A DNA stretch of 15,084 bases from Pseudomonadales bacterium. GTDB taxonomy: Bacteria; Pseudomonadota; Gammaproteobacteria; Pseudomonadales; JAHEIH01. This document shows positions 7,631 to 13,969 of this stretch, in pieces. The first letter of the stretch is position 1. Every line of letters begins with the position of its first letter. A program made the position numbers and the translations under genes. The notes under the pieces were generated by a model. It had not been told where the DNA came from and made no database searches. It saw nothing but the letters and a program-made list of their open reading frames with translations. The stretch is from contig JALRIU010000243.1 in the NCBI GenBank assembly GCA_023255355.1, positions 1 to 15,084 of the forward strand, read 5' to 3'.

Positions 7631-8004
7631 GACTTAGGTAATCTCCAACAGGCAGTAGCTAGGCAAATCCAGGCGGCAATATAACACACTCCGCCCAACG
7701 GTGTGATAGGCCCAAACAAACGCGGCCCGCCTAGTGCAAGCACGAATAAACTACCGCTAAATAACAAGGTGCCGGCCACAAACAAAGCGGCCGCCCAGGC
7801 GAGAGATCTGCTCGGCCAAAAGCGATATAAAATACCAACGACCAGCAAAGCGAGCGCATGATACATCTGATACTGCACACCGGTTTGAAATGTCTCAAGT
7901 AATCGCTCTGTTAAACTGCCACGCAAGCCGTGCGCCGCAAATGCACCCAACATTACGCCACTCGCACCAAACAACGCCGCTAGACTTAAAATCCACTTTT
8001 GCAT
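7627..8004 (-). CDS. DUF423 family small inner-membrane protein (YgdD-like)
   Basis: This 125-residue integral membrane protein has about four hydrophobic segments (roughly 5-25, 47-62, 66-90 and 101-120). The GAFAAHGLRGSL segment (20-31) and the FQTGVQYQMYHALAL segment (39-53), with its conserved histidines and glutamine, are the recognisable signature of the DUF423 family, to which E. coli YgdD belongs. The biochemical role of the family is not established. AAGGA precedes the ATG at a good distance. It starts 17 bases after the TIM-barrel gene ends and overlaps trmB by four bases, so it is the middle gene of a three-gene operon. Confidence 0.9.
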   Translation of the reverse strand: MQKWILSLAALFGASGVMLGAFAAHGLRGSLTERLLETFQTGVQYQMYHALALLVVGILYRFWPSRSLAWAAALFVAGTLLFSGSLFVLALGGPRLFGPITPLGGVCYIAAWICLATACWRLPKS

Positions 8005-8021
8005 AATTAATCCTTAACGCT

Positions 8022-8897
8022 TTATACGTCGCAAATTTGTATCGCTTGGCGAAGCGATTCCGCCCTACCCTTAGCGTTGGCTGGTGTCGGAATAAATTCT
8101 TGTGAAAGGTAGCCGCTAAACCCAGTATCCATAATCGCCTTCGCGATGGCCGGATAATAGAGTTCTTGGCTGTCATCAATTTCGTGTCGACCGGGTACAC
8201 CAGCGGTATGAAAATGACCAAAGTACTGAATATTGTCACGTACTGTGCGAATAATATCGCCTTCACTAATCTGCATATGGTAAATATCAAACAACAAGCT
8301 AAAGTGCTTACTGCCTAGTCGCTTGCACAATTCAACGCCCCACGCTGAGTTATCTGCCATGTAGTCAGGGTGATCAATTTTACTATTGAATAACTCCATA
8401 AAGAGCACCACGCCTCGCTTTTCTGCATGGGGCAATATCCGTTGCAAGCCCTGCACGGCATTCTGCAGACCCTGCTCTTCAGAGATACCACGGCGGTTGC
8501 CACTGAATAAAATTAGATTGGTATAGCCTGCATCAGCGACCAGATCGATATGTTTTAAATAACGTTCAACAAGGTCATCATGAAACTGAACATCACACCA
8601 GCCGTCTGTAAGATTAGGTTCTGCGCCATTACACATCGATGAATTGATGCCATATTTTTTTAGCACAGGCCAATCCTCAGGCCCAACAAGATCGATCGCT
8701 GAAAAGCCGATATCTTTTACCAGTTGGCATAGTTCCTCAATGGAGAGGTCTTGAAACGTCCAACGCGCTACCGAGTGATTAATACGCCCTTTGAGGGCCG
8801 TATTGTTAGCGACCACATTACCCGTAGCAAGCTGTGATGATAGGCCAACCGCTGCCGCTGCGGCTAATTTCATATACTCGCGACGCGTAAATCCCAT
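8022..8897 (-). CDS. Tat-exported sugar isomerase/epimerase-like TIM barrel (hydroxypyruvate isomerase-like)
   Basis: This 291-residue protein carries a twin-arginine signal: TRREYMK at 4-10, then an alanine-rich hydrophobic stretch and a possible cleavage site after Ala30. The mature part is an AP-endonuclease-2-type TIM barrel of the xylose isomerase-like superfamily. Probable metal ligands are Glu168 in MELFNS, Asp204 in LFDIYHMQ, His230 in GHFHTAGVPGRHE and Glu267 in SQEF. The FDIYHMQ and VPGRHE blocks are characteristic of hydroxypyruvate isomerase (Hyi) relatives. Hyi itself is cytoplasmic, so this exported version probably acts on another substrate, after folding and metal loading in the cytoplasm. 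GGAG precedes the ATG. It is the first gene of the operon with DUF423 and trmB. The exact reaction is unknown. Confidence 0.82.
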   Translation of the reverse strand: MGFTRREYMKLAAAAAVGLSSQLATGNVVANNTALKGRINHSVARWTFQDLSIEELCQLVKDIGFSAIDLVGPEDWPVLKKYGINSSMCNGAEPNLTDGWCDVQFHDDLVERYLKHIDLVADAGYTNLILFSGNRRGISEEQGLQNAVQGLQRILPHAEKRGVVLFMELFNSKIDHPDYMADNSAWGVELCKRLGSKHFSLLFDIYHMQISEGDIIRTVRDNIQYFGHFHTAGVPGRHEIDDSQELYYPAIAKAIMDTGFSGYLSQEFIPTPANAKGRAESLRQAIQICDV

Positions 8898-8959
8898 GAT
8901 AGTCTCCTAGAAGCATATTGTGTTGCATGCATTTCAACATAAACGGGATAAAAAAGCAT

Positions 8960-8992
8960 AAAAAAACCGCCCGAGCAATGCAGGGGCGGTTT
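8960..8992 (-). terminator. Intrinsic terminator of rpoH
   Basis: On the minus strand a perfect 9-bp stem (AAACCGCCC paired with GGGCGGTTT, at 8992-8984 and 8972-8964) with an 11-base loop is followed at once by a run of seven T (8966-8960, partly inside the stem). It lies 18 bases past the rpoH stop codon. GC-rich stem plus T-run is the textbook rho-independent form. It should separate rpoH from the Tat/TIM-barrel operon downstream. Confidence 0.92.
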
Positions 8993-9009
8993 GTTGTGAC
9001 TCTAAAGAC

Positions 9010-9864
9010 CTACGCTTCTAGAACAGCGCGAACCTTTTTCATAGCGTTGTTTTCAAGCTGGCGAATACGCTCAGCAGACACGCCATACTCTGCCGCAAGA
9101 TCGTGCAGGGTGTGCTTGTCATCGTTTAACCAACGCTTGGCTAAGATATCACGACTACGATCATCTAATGAGGATATTGCCTCATGTAGATTACGCATCG
9201 AGTTTTCTTCCCAGTTCTCGTTTTCAAGCATCATCGCTGGATTCATGCTGTCGTCTTCGAGGTACTGAGATGGAGCAACGAAATCACTGTCGTCGCTGTC
9301 ATCGCCATATCCATCAAAGGCCATATCGCTTGAACTTAAGCGATTTTCCATTTGATGAACATCTTTGATATCAACACCAAGATCATCAGCAATACGTTGT
9401 GCCTCTTCGTGATTCAACCACTCAAGACGCTGTTTGCTCGAACGAAGATTAAAGAATAACTTGCGTTGCGCTTTAGTAGTAGCGACTTTGACAATACGCC
9501 AGTTGCGTAACACAAACTCGTGAATTTCTGCTTTGATCCAGTGAACGGCAAACGATACAAGTCGAACGCCTTTTTCAGGGTTAAAACGTTTAACCGCTTT
9601 CATCAAGCCAACGTTACCCTCTTGGATAAGATCAGCCTCTGACAGACCATATCCTGAATAAGATTTTGCAATATGCACCACAAAACGAAGGTGCGACATA
9701 ACTAACTGGCGCGCAGCATCGAGATTTTCATGGTAGTAAAGCTCTTCAGCCAGCGCCAACTCTTCCTCTGCTGATAGCAGCGGAATTGCAGATACGGTCT
9801 GCGTGTAAGCCCCAAGGTTCGCACCTGGACTTAAATTAGCGTAGGTTTGTAAGCTAGTGCTCAT
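9010..9864 (-). CDS. rpoH: RNA polymerase sigma factor RpoH (sigma-32, heat shock)
   Basis: RpoH directs RNA polymerase to heat-shock promoters. The 284 residues equal the length of E. coli sigma-32. Region 2 (about 58-127) includes DLIQEGNVGLMKAV and VSFAVHWIKAEI, which bind core polymerase and the -10 element. The RpoH box QRKLFFNLR (133-141) distinguishes it from RpoD and RpoS. Region 4 (about 228-280) ends in the helix-turn-helix GVSAERIRQLE for -35 binding. An acidic linker (GDDSDDSDF, 187-195) joins the halves. Leu48, Ala51 and Val55 align with E. coli Leu47, Ala50 and Ile54, residues implicated in chaperone and SRP-dependent control. The start at 9864 has GGAGG four bases upstream, directly next to a hairpin. 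It has its own promoter region after ftsX and its own terminator. Confidence 0.98.
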   Translation of the reverse strand: MSTSLQTYANLSPGANLGAYTQTVSAIPLLSAEEELALAEELYYHENLDAARQLVMSHLRFVVHIAKSYSGYGLSEADLIQEGNVGLMKAVKRFNPEKGVRLVSFAVHWIKAEIHEFVLRNWRIVKVATTKAQRKLFFNLRSSKQRLEWLNHEEAQRIADDLGVDIKDVHQMENRLSSSDMAFDGYGDDSDDSDFVAPSQYLEDDSMNPAMMLENENWEENSMRNLHEAISSLDDRSRDILAKRWLNDDKHTLHDLAAEYGVSAERIRQLENNAMKKVRAVLEA

Positions 9865-9873
9865 TTTTCCTCC

Positions 9874-9892
9874 AACAGCAAATTGCGCTGTT
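9874..9892 (-). promoter_or_regulatory. rpoH: Hairpin abutting the rpoH ribosome binding site
   Basis: In the rpoH leader, AACAGC and GCTGTT pair perfectly, and a G-U pair extends the stem to seven, leaving a five-base loop. The 3' arm ends on the base just before GGAGG (9873-9869), which is four bases from the ATG. A stem stacked against the ribosome binding site could tune translation. In E. coli, rpoH mRNA structure acts as a thermosensor, though it uses different sequences. Function here is inferred from position. Confidence 0.5.
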
Positions 9893-9909
9893 ACACATTT
9901 AGCCGACGA

Positions 9910-9938
9910 ATATTAGCAGATGGTTTTAAATCTGCCAA
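9910..9938 (-). promoter_or_regulatory. rpoH: Sigma-70 promoter of rpoH with extended -10
   Basis: On the minus strand, TTGGCA (9938-9933, 5/6 of the -35 consensus) is followed after exactly 17 bases by TAATAT (9915-9910, 4/6 of the -10), which is preceded by TGC, an extended -10 element. The expected start near 9903 would give a leader of about 40 bases. The spacer and the edge of the -35 hold an inverted repeat (GCAGAT...ATCTGC, 9916-9935), a possible operator. Confidence 0.65.
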
Positions 9939-9948
9939 CTCTTGCCTA

Positions 9949-9975
9949 TAAAGACAACGTGGGGACTAAAAGTTC
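9949..9975 (-). promoter_or_regulatory. rpoH: Possible sigma-E (extracytoplasmic stress) promoter of rpoH
   Basis: GAACTT (9975-9970), preceded by TT, resembles the sigma-E -35 element used by the rpoH P3 promoter of E. coli. After 15 bases comes TCTTTA (9954-9949), only a partial match to the TCTGA-like -10 element. It overlaps the sigma-32-like promoter, so the two would compete or substitute for each other. The -10 is imperfect and the spacing slightly short. Confidence 0.35.
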
Positions 9976-9984
9976 AATTTCAAG
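9957..9984 (-). promoter_or_regulatory. rpoH: Heat-shock (sigma-32) promoter-like element upstream of rpoH
   Basis: CTTGAAA (9984-9978), 13 bases, then CCCCACGT (9964-9957) closely matches the sigma-32 consensus CTTGAAA, 11-15 bases, CCCCATnT. It lies between ftsX and rpoH, reading toward rpoH, and would start transcription roughly 85 bases before the rpoH ATG. This suggests that rpoH activates itself. That is known in some alphaproteobacteria but is not the classical E. coli arrangement. Confidence 0.6.
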
Positions 9985-9999
9985 TGCTAAAAGTTTGAT

Positions 10000-10965
10000 C
10001 TAGGTCGGTTCTATATCACGTAAATGTTTAAAGACCGCCAAGCTACTGCCTAACAAACCAATAATAGCCCCAATAATACATACGCCTAAGGCTTGCAAAA
10101 AGCTCAATGTTTGCACATAAAAACTCGCTTGGTAAGCGTCGGCTAAGGCCTCAATTGGGCCTGCTACCCAAAAGCTTGCCAGCCAAACAATAATACAAGC
10201 CAATACACCCCCGCCGATACCGTACCAAAGCCCAACATAGAGAAATGGCCGTTGCACAAAGCTATCGGTAGCGCCAACCAACTTGGCAATTACGATCTCA
10301 TCGCGGCGTTGTTCGATCGTCATGCGAATTGTATTACCGACCACCAGTATCACCCCCAGCCCCAAGAGCAGAGCAATGACTTCAATGGCACTATCCAATA
10401 ACGAAAGGATCTGTTGTAACCGCTGAATCCATTGCATATCAAGCTGGGTGCGCGTCACCCCTGGGATATCTTTTAGGTCGTCGATAAAACGCTCTGCCTC
10501 TGCTGACCCCATGTTGTGATTTACTGGGGTAACCACCAACACAGAGGGTAGTGGATTTTCATCAAGCAACTGCAGCACATCACTGAAACCAGATACCGCC
10601 TCAAACTCTTCTAGTGCTTGTTGTTGTGAAATGTATTCGACCTTATTTATGTCACTGCGCTGGCGCAGCGTTTGGGCAATGTCTAAGGCCCGAGATCGAT
10701 CAACTCTTGGGTCGAGAAATAAAGAGGCCGAGGTGCCACCATCTAGATATTCACCCAGATCGGTCAAGTTATTGACCACCAGCGTCATCCCTGTCGGCAA
10801 ACTCAGTGCAATGGCTATCACCAACCAAGCTAGCAAAGTTGTAAAAGGTGATTGAATAAGGCGACGCCCGCTTTCTTTAGCGACTCGCTTGTGATCTAAA
10901 CGATACGATGCCCAGCGATGACGCCAGGTGACTTTGGACTGCACGGCTCCTTTATTTGCTGTCAT
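10000..10965 (-). CDS. ftsX: Cell division protein FtsX (ABC transporter-like permease)
   Basis: FtsX is the membrane subunit of FtsEX, which sits at the division septum and activates periplasmic peptidoglycan hydrolysis through EnvC-type partners rather than transporting a solute. The 321 residues (E. coli 352) show a basic cytoplasmic N-terminus, TM1 at about 41-63, a large periplasmic domain at about 64-190, and three further helices at about 192-214, 242-268 and 289-312. The cytoplasmic loop after TM2 has QRRDEIVIAKLVGAT (219-233), the conserved contact region for the ATPase. The start overlaps ftsE by four bases (ATGA). It is the last gene of ftsY-ftsE-ftsX before the rpoH promoter region. 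The N-terminal tail is shorter than in enterics, which is common outside them. Confidence 0.96.
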   Translation of the reverse strand: MTANKGAVQSKVTWRHRWASYRLDHKRVAKESGRRLIQSPFTTLLAWLVIAIALSLPTGMTLVVNNLTDLGEYLDGGTSASLFLDPRVDRSRALDIAQTLRQRSDINKVEYISQQQALEEFEAVSGFSDVLQLLDENPLPSVLVVTPVNHNMGSAEAERFIDDLKDIPGVTRTQLDMQWIQRLQQILSLLDSAIEVIALLLGLGVILVVGNTIRMTIEQRRDEIVIAKLVGATDSFVQRPFLYVGLWYGIGGGVLACIIVWLASFWVAGPIEALADAYQASFYVQTLSFLQALGVCIIGAIIGLLGSSLAVFKHLRDIEPT

Positions 10966-11627
10966 GATGCTTTACCCGCGTGCAGCTGGCCATGATCAAG
11001 GATCAAGCGTCGGCATTTCATCGATTCGATTAATGCAATATCGTGGGAAGCAATAAGAACCGTCACCCCCACCTGATTAAAATCACGAAATAGCTGCATA
11101 ATCTCAGCCGACAATTCAGGGTCGAGGTTACCTGTTGGCTCATCGGCAAGCAGGAGGGCAGGCTTATTGACCACCGCACGGGCGATACCTACGCGCTGTT
11201 GCTCACCACCCGAGAGGGTAATGGGCATAGCCTTTTCTTTATCGAGCAAACCCACCTTATCGAGTGCTGCACGCACCCGGCGGCCAATTTCTCGCTGATC
11301 AACACCGCTGATATGCAAAGGCAAAGCGACATTTTCAAACACCGAGCGATCGAACAGCAGCTGGTGGTTTTGAAAGACCACGCCAATACGTCTGCGCAAT
11401 TGCGGAATATGCCTGCGCCCCATGGTCTGTAGCGACTTGCCACCAATTAATACTTCGCCTTGGCTAGGCTGCTCCATGAGCATGATGAGTTTAAGCAGGG
11501 TCGATTTACCCGCGCCCGAGTGGCCTGTCAAAAACGCCATTTCACGCGCATCAAGCTTGAAACTAACATCGACTAAGGCGTCGTGACCGCAGGGATACCG
11601 CTTGCTTACGTGTTTAAATTCAATCAT
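10962..11627 (-). CDS. ftsE: Cell division ATP-binding protein FtsE
   Basis: FtsE is the ABC-type ATPase of the FtsEX division complex, located on the cytoplasmic face of the membrane. At 221 residues it has the family length. All ABC motifs are intact: Walker A GHSGAGKST (35-43), Q-loop Gln86 in VVFQN, signature LSGGEQ (138-143), Walker B LLLADEP (158-164) with catalytic Glu163, D-loop GNLD, and switch His195 in ASHD. It starts 10 bases after ftsY and overlaps ftsX by four, so the three genes form a translationally coupled unit. The ribosome binding site is weak (AGG close to the ATG), which fits coupling to the upstream gene. MacB/LolD-like ATPases are similar in sequence, but the ftsY and ftsX neighbours settle the identity. 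Confidence 0.97.
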   Translation of the reverse strand: MIEFKHVSKRYPCGHDALVDVSFKLDAREMAFLTGHSGAGKSTLLKLIMLMEQPSQGEVLIGGKSLQTMGRRHIPQLRRRIGVVFQNHQLLFDRSVFENVALPLHISGVDQREIGRRVRAALDKVGLLDKEKAMPITLSGGEQQRVGIARAVVNKPALLLADEPTGNLDPELSAEIMQLFRDFNQVGVTVLIASHDIALIESMKCRRLILDHGQLHAGKAS

Positions 11628-11637
11628 CGCCTAAACG

Positions 11638-12726
11638 CTAACCAAAAAGTGCCTCGACAAAATCGTTGGCGTGGAAGGGTCGCAAATCGGTCGCCTTCTC
11701 GCCAATACCAATAAATCTTACCGGTAGCCCAAGTTGCTTAGACACCGCACAGATCATGCCGCCTTTGGCAGTACCATCCATTTTAGTCAAGGTAATGCCA
11801 GTTACGCCAACCGCGTCGCGAAAATGGGTGGCCTGTGCCAAGGCATTTTGGCCGGTGCCTGAATCAAGCACTAACATCACTTCATGCGGCGCGTTTTCAT
11901 CGATTTTTTTCATTACCCTGACGCATTTTTTGAGCTCTTCCATCAGGTTGTCTTTGTTATGCAAACGGCCGGCAGTGTCGGCGATTAATACATCAACATT
12001 GCGTGCCTTTGCAGCAGACAGCGCGTCAAAAAGTACTGAAGCACTATCGGCACCGGTATGCTGTGCCACAACAGGCACTTCATTACGCGCGCCCCACTCT
12101 TGCAGCTGCTCAACCGCCGCTGCGCGGAAAGTATCACCCGCTGCCAGCATCACAGAGTGACCTTCGGCCTTAAAACGCTTCGCCATTTTACCGATAGTAG
12201 TTGTTTTGCCAGCGCCATTGATACCGACCATCAAGATGACAAATGGACCATCTTGCTCGGGAATCACCAAGGGCTGCTCGACGGCTTGCAGCATCTCGGC
12301 CAGTTCTTGTTTCAGTGCTGCAAAAAGCGCATCGCTATCCGACAGCTGTTTTCGTGCAACTTTTTGGGTGAGGTTTTTAATAATCTCGCGGGTAGCATCA
12401 ATGCCCACATCGGCGATTAATAGCTGGGTCTCGAGCTCGTCCATTAGGTCATCGTCGATGGCCTTTTTGCCAAGCAGTAAATCGGCCATGCCACCGCCCA
12501 ATATCTGGCCGGTTTTGCTCAAGCCTCGCTTCAAGCGTGCCATTAAACTGTTATCAAGTTGTTCGATAACTTCGGCTTCGTGCGCCTCGTTTGGCTCAGC
12601 TTGTTCTGCTTCTATTGCCTGTTCAAGAGACGCATCCAGCAGCCCCTCTTCACGCATTAATTCAGCATCTGCTTCGCGTTCTTTTTGCTCAGGGGTGTCA
12701 GATTTCTTTTTCCAAAAAAATATCAT
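11638..12726 (-). CDS. ftsY: Signal recognition particle receptor FtsY
   Basis: FtsY is the SRP receptor GTPase that docks ribosome-SRP complexes to the Sec translocon. Its 362 residues comprise a short acidic A domain (about 10-60), shorter than in E. coli (497 aa), then the NG domain. GTPase motifs are G1 GINGAGKTT (168-176), G2 DTFRAAA (198-204), G3 DTAG (250-253), G4 TKMD (314-317) and G5 near GIGEK (340-344). LDSGTGQNAL (288-296 or so) is the SRP-GTPase-specific loop, with SG where many homologues have AS/AT. The N-terminal MIFFWKKK could act as a membrane-binding patch. It is the first gene of ftsY-ftsE-ftsX and is divergent from rsmD across about 100 bases. CAGGT lies before the ATG. 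Confidence 0.97.
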   Translation of the reverse strand: MIFFWKKKSDTPEQKEREADAELMREEGLLDASLEQAIEAEQAEPNEAHEAEVIEQLDNSLMARLKRGLSKTGQILGGGMADLLLGKKAIDDDLMDELETQLLIADVGIDATREIIKNLTQKVARKQLSDSDALFAALKQELAEMLQAVEQPLVIPEQDGPFVILMVGINGAGKTTTIGKMAKRFKAEGHSVMLAAGDTFRAAAVEQLQEWGARNEVPVVAQHTGADSASVLFDALSAAKARNVDVLIADTAGRLHNKDNLMEELKKCVRVMKKIDENAPHEVMLVLDSGTGQNALAQATHFRDAVGVTGITLTKMDGTAKGGMICAVSKQLGLPVRFIGIGEKATDLRPFHANDFVEALFG

Positions 12727-12745
12727 TACTGCTACCTGTGGTGTA

Positions 12746-12766
12746 CTTAACCTAGGTTGGGTTAAG
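12746..12766. promoter_or_regulatory. Inverted repeat in the ftsY/rsmD divergent promoter region
   Basis: CTTAACC and GGTTAAG are perfect reverse complements separated by seven bases. Nested inside is the 10-base palindrome AACCTAGGTT (12749-12758). The repeat lies 20 bases before the ftsY ATG and about 64 before the rsmD start, in the only regulatory gap between two divergent units. It may be an operator or a leader hairpin of the ftsY mRNA. No clear -35/-10 pair was found in the gap for either gene. Confidence 0.4.
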
Positions 12767-12829
12767 AATACACATGAGTGATTCGTTCAAGTGCGGTATC
12801 CTATCACAATGTTAGCCCATGAGGATGCT

Positions 12830-13426
12830 ATGAACACGCGTAAATCTTCCCATAATGCAAAACGAGATGCCGGCGGCAAGCTTCGCATCATCGGCGGTCA
12901 ATGGCGCGGCCGGCAATTACAGTTTCCAGCTGTTGAAGGTTTACGCCCAACCGGTGATCGGATTCGGGAAACTGTGTTCAATTGGCTGACTGGTTATACA
13001 GCCCATGCCCGCTGCTTGGATGTGTTTTCAGGGAGCGGCGCGATGGCGCTAGAGGCGCTCTCCCGTGGCGCAGCCCATGTCACTGCATTAGAGCTGGACC
13101 GCAGCGCTGCACAGACTATTCAACAACACGGTAAAACGCTAGCAGCATCGAACCTGACAGTACATAACGTCAACAGTCTCGATTGGCTGAAAGCAGGCAA
13201 TAACGCTGAGCCATTTGATATCGTGTTTATCGACCCGCCATTCGCTGCAGAATTAGCCGAGCAATGTGTTGCCCTGTTATTACAAGGCAACTGGCTAAGC
13301 CCAGAAGCATGGATCTATGTCGAGGCTGATCGAAAGCTAGCTAAACCTGAATTTGCAGAGAATATTGTCGAACATCGCTACAAAGAATCAGGGCAAGTGC
13401 GCTATGGTTTATACTACCTCAGTTAG
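12830..13426 (+). CDS. rsmD: 16S rRNA (guanine966-N2)-methyltransferase
   Basis: RsmD methylates G966 of 16S rRNA at the end of small-subunit assembly. From the chosen start it has 198 residues, the length of E. coli RsmD. KLRIIGGQWRGRQL (17-30) and LRPTGDRIRETVFNWL (38-53) are the family N-terminal signature, DVFSGSGA (64-71) binds S-adenosylmethionine, Glu88 and Asp90 in LELD follow, and DPPF (135-138) is the N6/N2-amino methyltransferase catalytic motif. I chose ATG 12830 because GAGGA stands four bases upstream and the protein then begins at the usual position. The frame is open back to a GTG at 12791 and an ATG at 12809, which would add residues not expected in the family. It is the first gene of the rightward unit and diverges from ftsY, a typical gammaproteobacterial arrangement. 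Confidence 0.94.
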   Translation: MNTRKSSHNAKRDAGGKLRIIGGQWRGRQLQFPAVEGLRPTGDRIRETVFNWLTGYTAHARCLDVFSGSGAMALEALSRGAAHVTALELDRSAAQTIQQHGKTLAASNLTVHNVNSLDWLKAGNNAEPFDIVFIDPPFAAELAEQCVALLLQGNWLSPEAWIYVEADRKLAKPEFAENIVEHRYKESGQVRYGLYYLS

Positions 13427-13433
13427 TTCACTA

Positions 13434-13460
13434 TTGAGTGATCTGATCATTTTGTATACC
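13434..13460 (+). promoter_or_regulatory. coaD: Weak candidate promoter for coaD
   Basis: TTGAGT (13434-13439), 15 bases, then TATACC (13455-13460) form a poor sigma-70-like pair with short spacing, in the 60-base gap between rsmD and coaD. A 5-bp hairpin (TCACT...AGTGA, 13428-13441) overlaps the -35. Co-transcription from rsmD is equally possible. Confidence 0.25.
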
Positions 13461-13486
13461 ATGCGCGGGCTACAAGAGGCTTAACC

Positions 13487-13969
13487 ATGAAAACTGTTGT
13501 TTATCCGGGCACCTTTGACCCCATTACCGTTGGCCACATCGACTTAGTTGAGCGCGCATCGCGTTTGTTCGATAAGGTTGTCATTGCCATTGCCCAGAGT
13601 AAAAAAAAGCAGCCGCTTTTTAACCTTGAAGAGCGTATCGAACTTTGCGAAATCTCTGTAGCGCATATCGAAAACGTTGAAGTGTGCGGATTTGACTACT
13701 TGCTTACCAATTTTATCCGCGACAAAGGCTCAAACACGGTTATTCGTGGCCTGCGTGCTGTCTCTGATTTTGAATATGAATTTCAGCTTGCCAACATGAA
13801 CCGCGCGCTTGATGCCAATTTTGAAACTGTGTTCCTGACCCCTGCCGATCACTTGTCGTATATATCATCAAGCTTGGTACGTGAGATCGCATCACTCAAT
13901 GGTGACGTATCTAAATTTGTGCACCCTCTTGTGAGCGAAGCAATCATTAAGAAATTTGGAGCCAAATAA
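13487..13969 (+). CDS. coaD: Phosphopantetheine adenylyltransferase
   Basis: CoaD transfers AMP from ATP to 4'-phosphopantetheine, giving dephospho-CoA in the penultimate step of coenzyme A synthesis. The 160 residues match the family, which forms hexamers. The nucleotidyltransferase motif is TVGH (14-17) within YPGTFDPITVGH. Lys42, the IRGLR segment (87-91) with Arg88 and Arg91, and SSSLVRE (127-133) complete the active site. AGAGG is seven bases before the ATG. Its stop codon overlaps the ferredoxin ATG by one base (TAATG), so the two are translationally coupled; this coaD-ferredoxin pairing is familiar in gammaproteobacteria. Confidence 0.98.
   Translation: MKTVVYPGTFDPITVGHIDLVERASRLFDKVVIAIAQSKKKQPLFNLEERIELCEISVAHIENVEVCGFDYLLTNFIRDKGSNTVIRGLRAVSDFEYEFQLANMNRALDANFETVFLTPADHLSYISSSLVREIASLNGDVSKFVHPLVSEAIIKKFGAK

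Noticed and set aside
7895..8290. Open frame of 131 codons on the minus strand spanning the junction of the TIM-barrel and DUF423 genes
   Set aside because: It is out of frame with both real genes, each of which has clear motifs and a ribosome binding site.
11666..12160. Open frame of 164 codons on the plus strand, antisense to ftsY
   Set aside because: It is a shadow of the conserved FtsY NG domain, with no recognisable motif.
12206..12781. Open frame of 191 codons on the plus strand, antisense to ftsY
   Set aside because: It lies entirely opposite a well-supported ftsY, its product is a low-complexity Ser/Ala-rich sequence typical of a mirrored frame, and no ribosome binding site or homology is recognisable.
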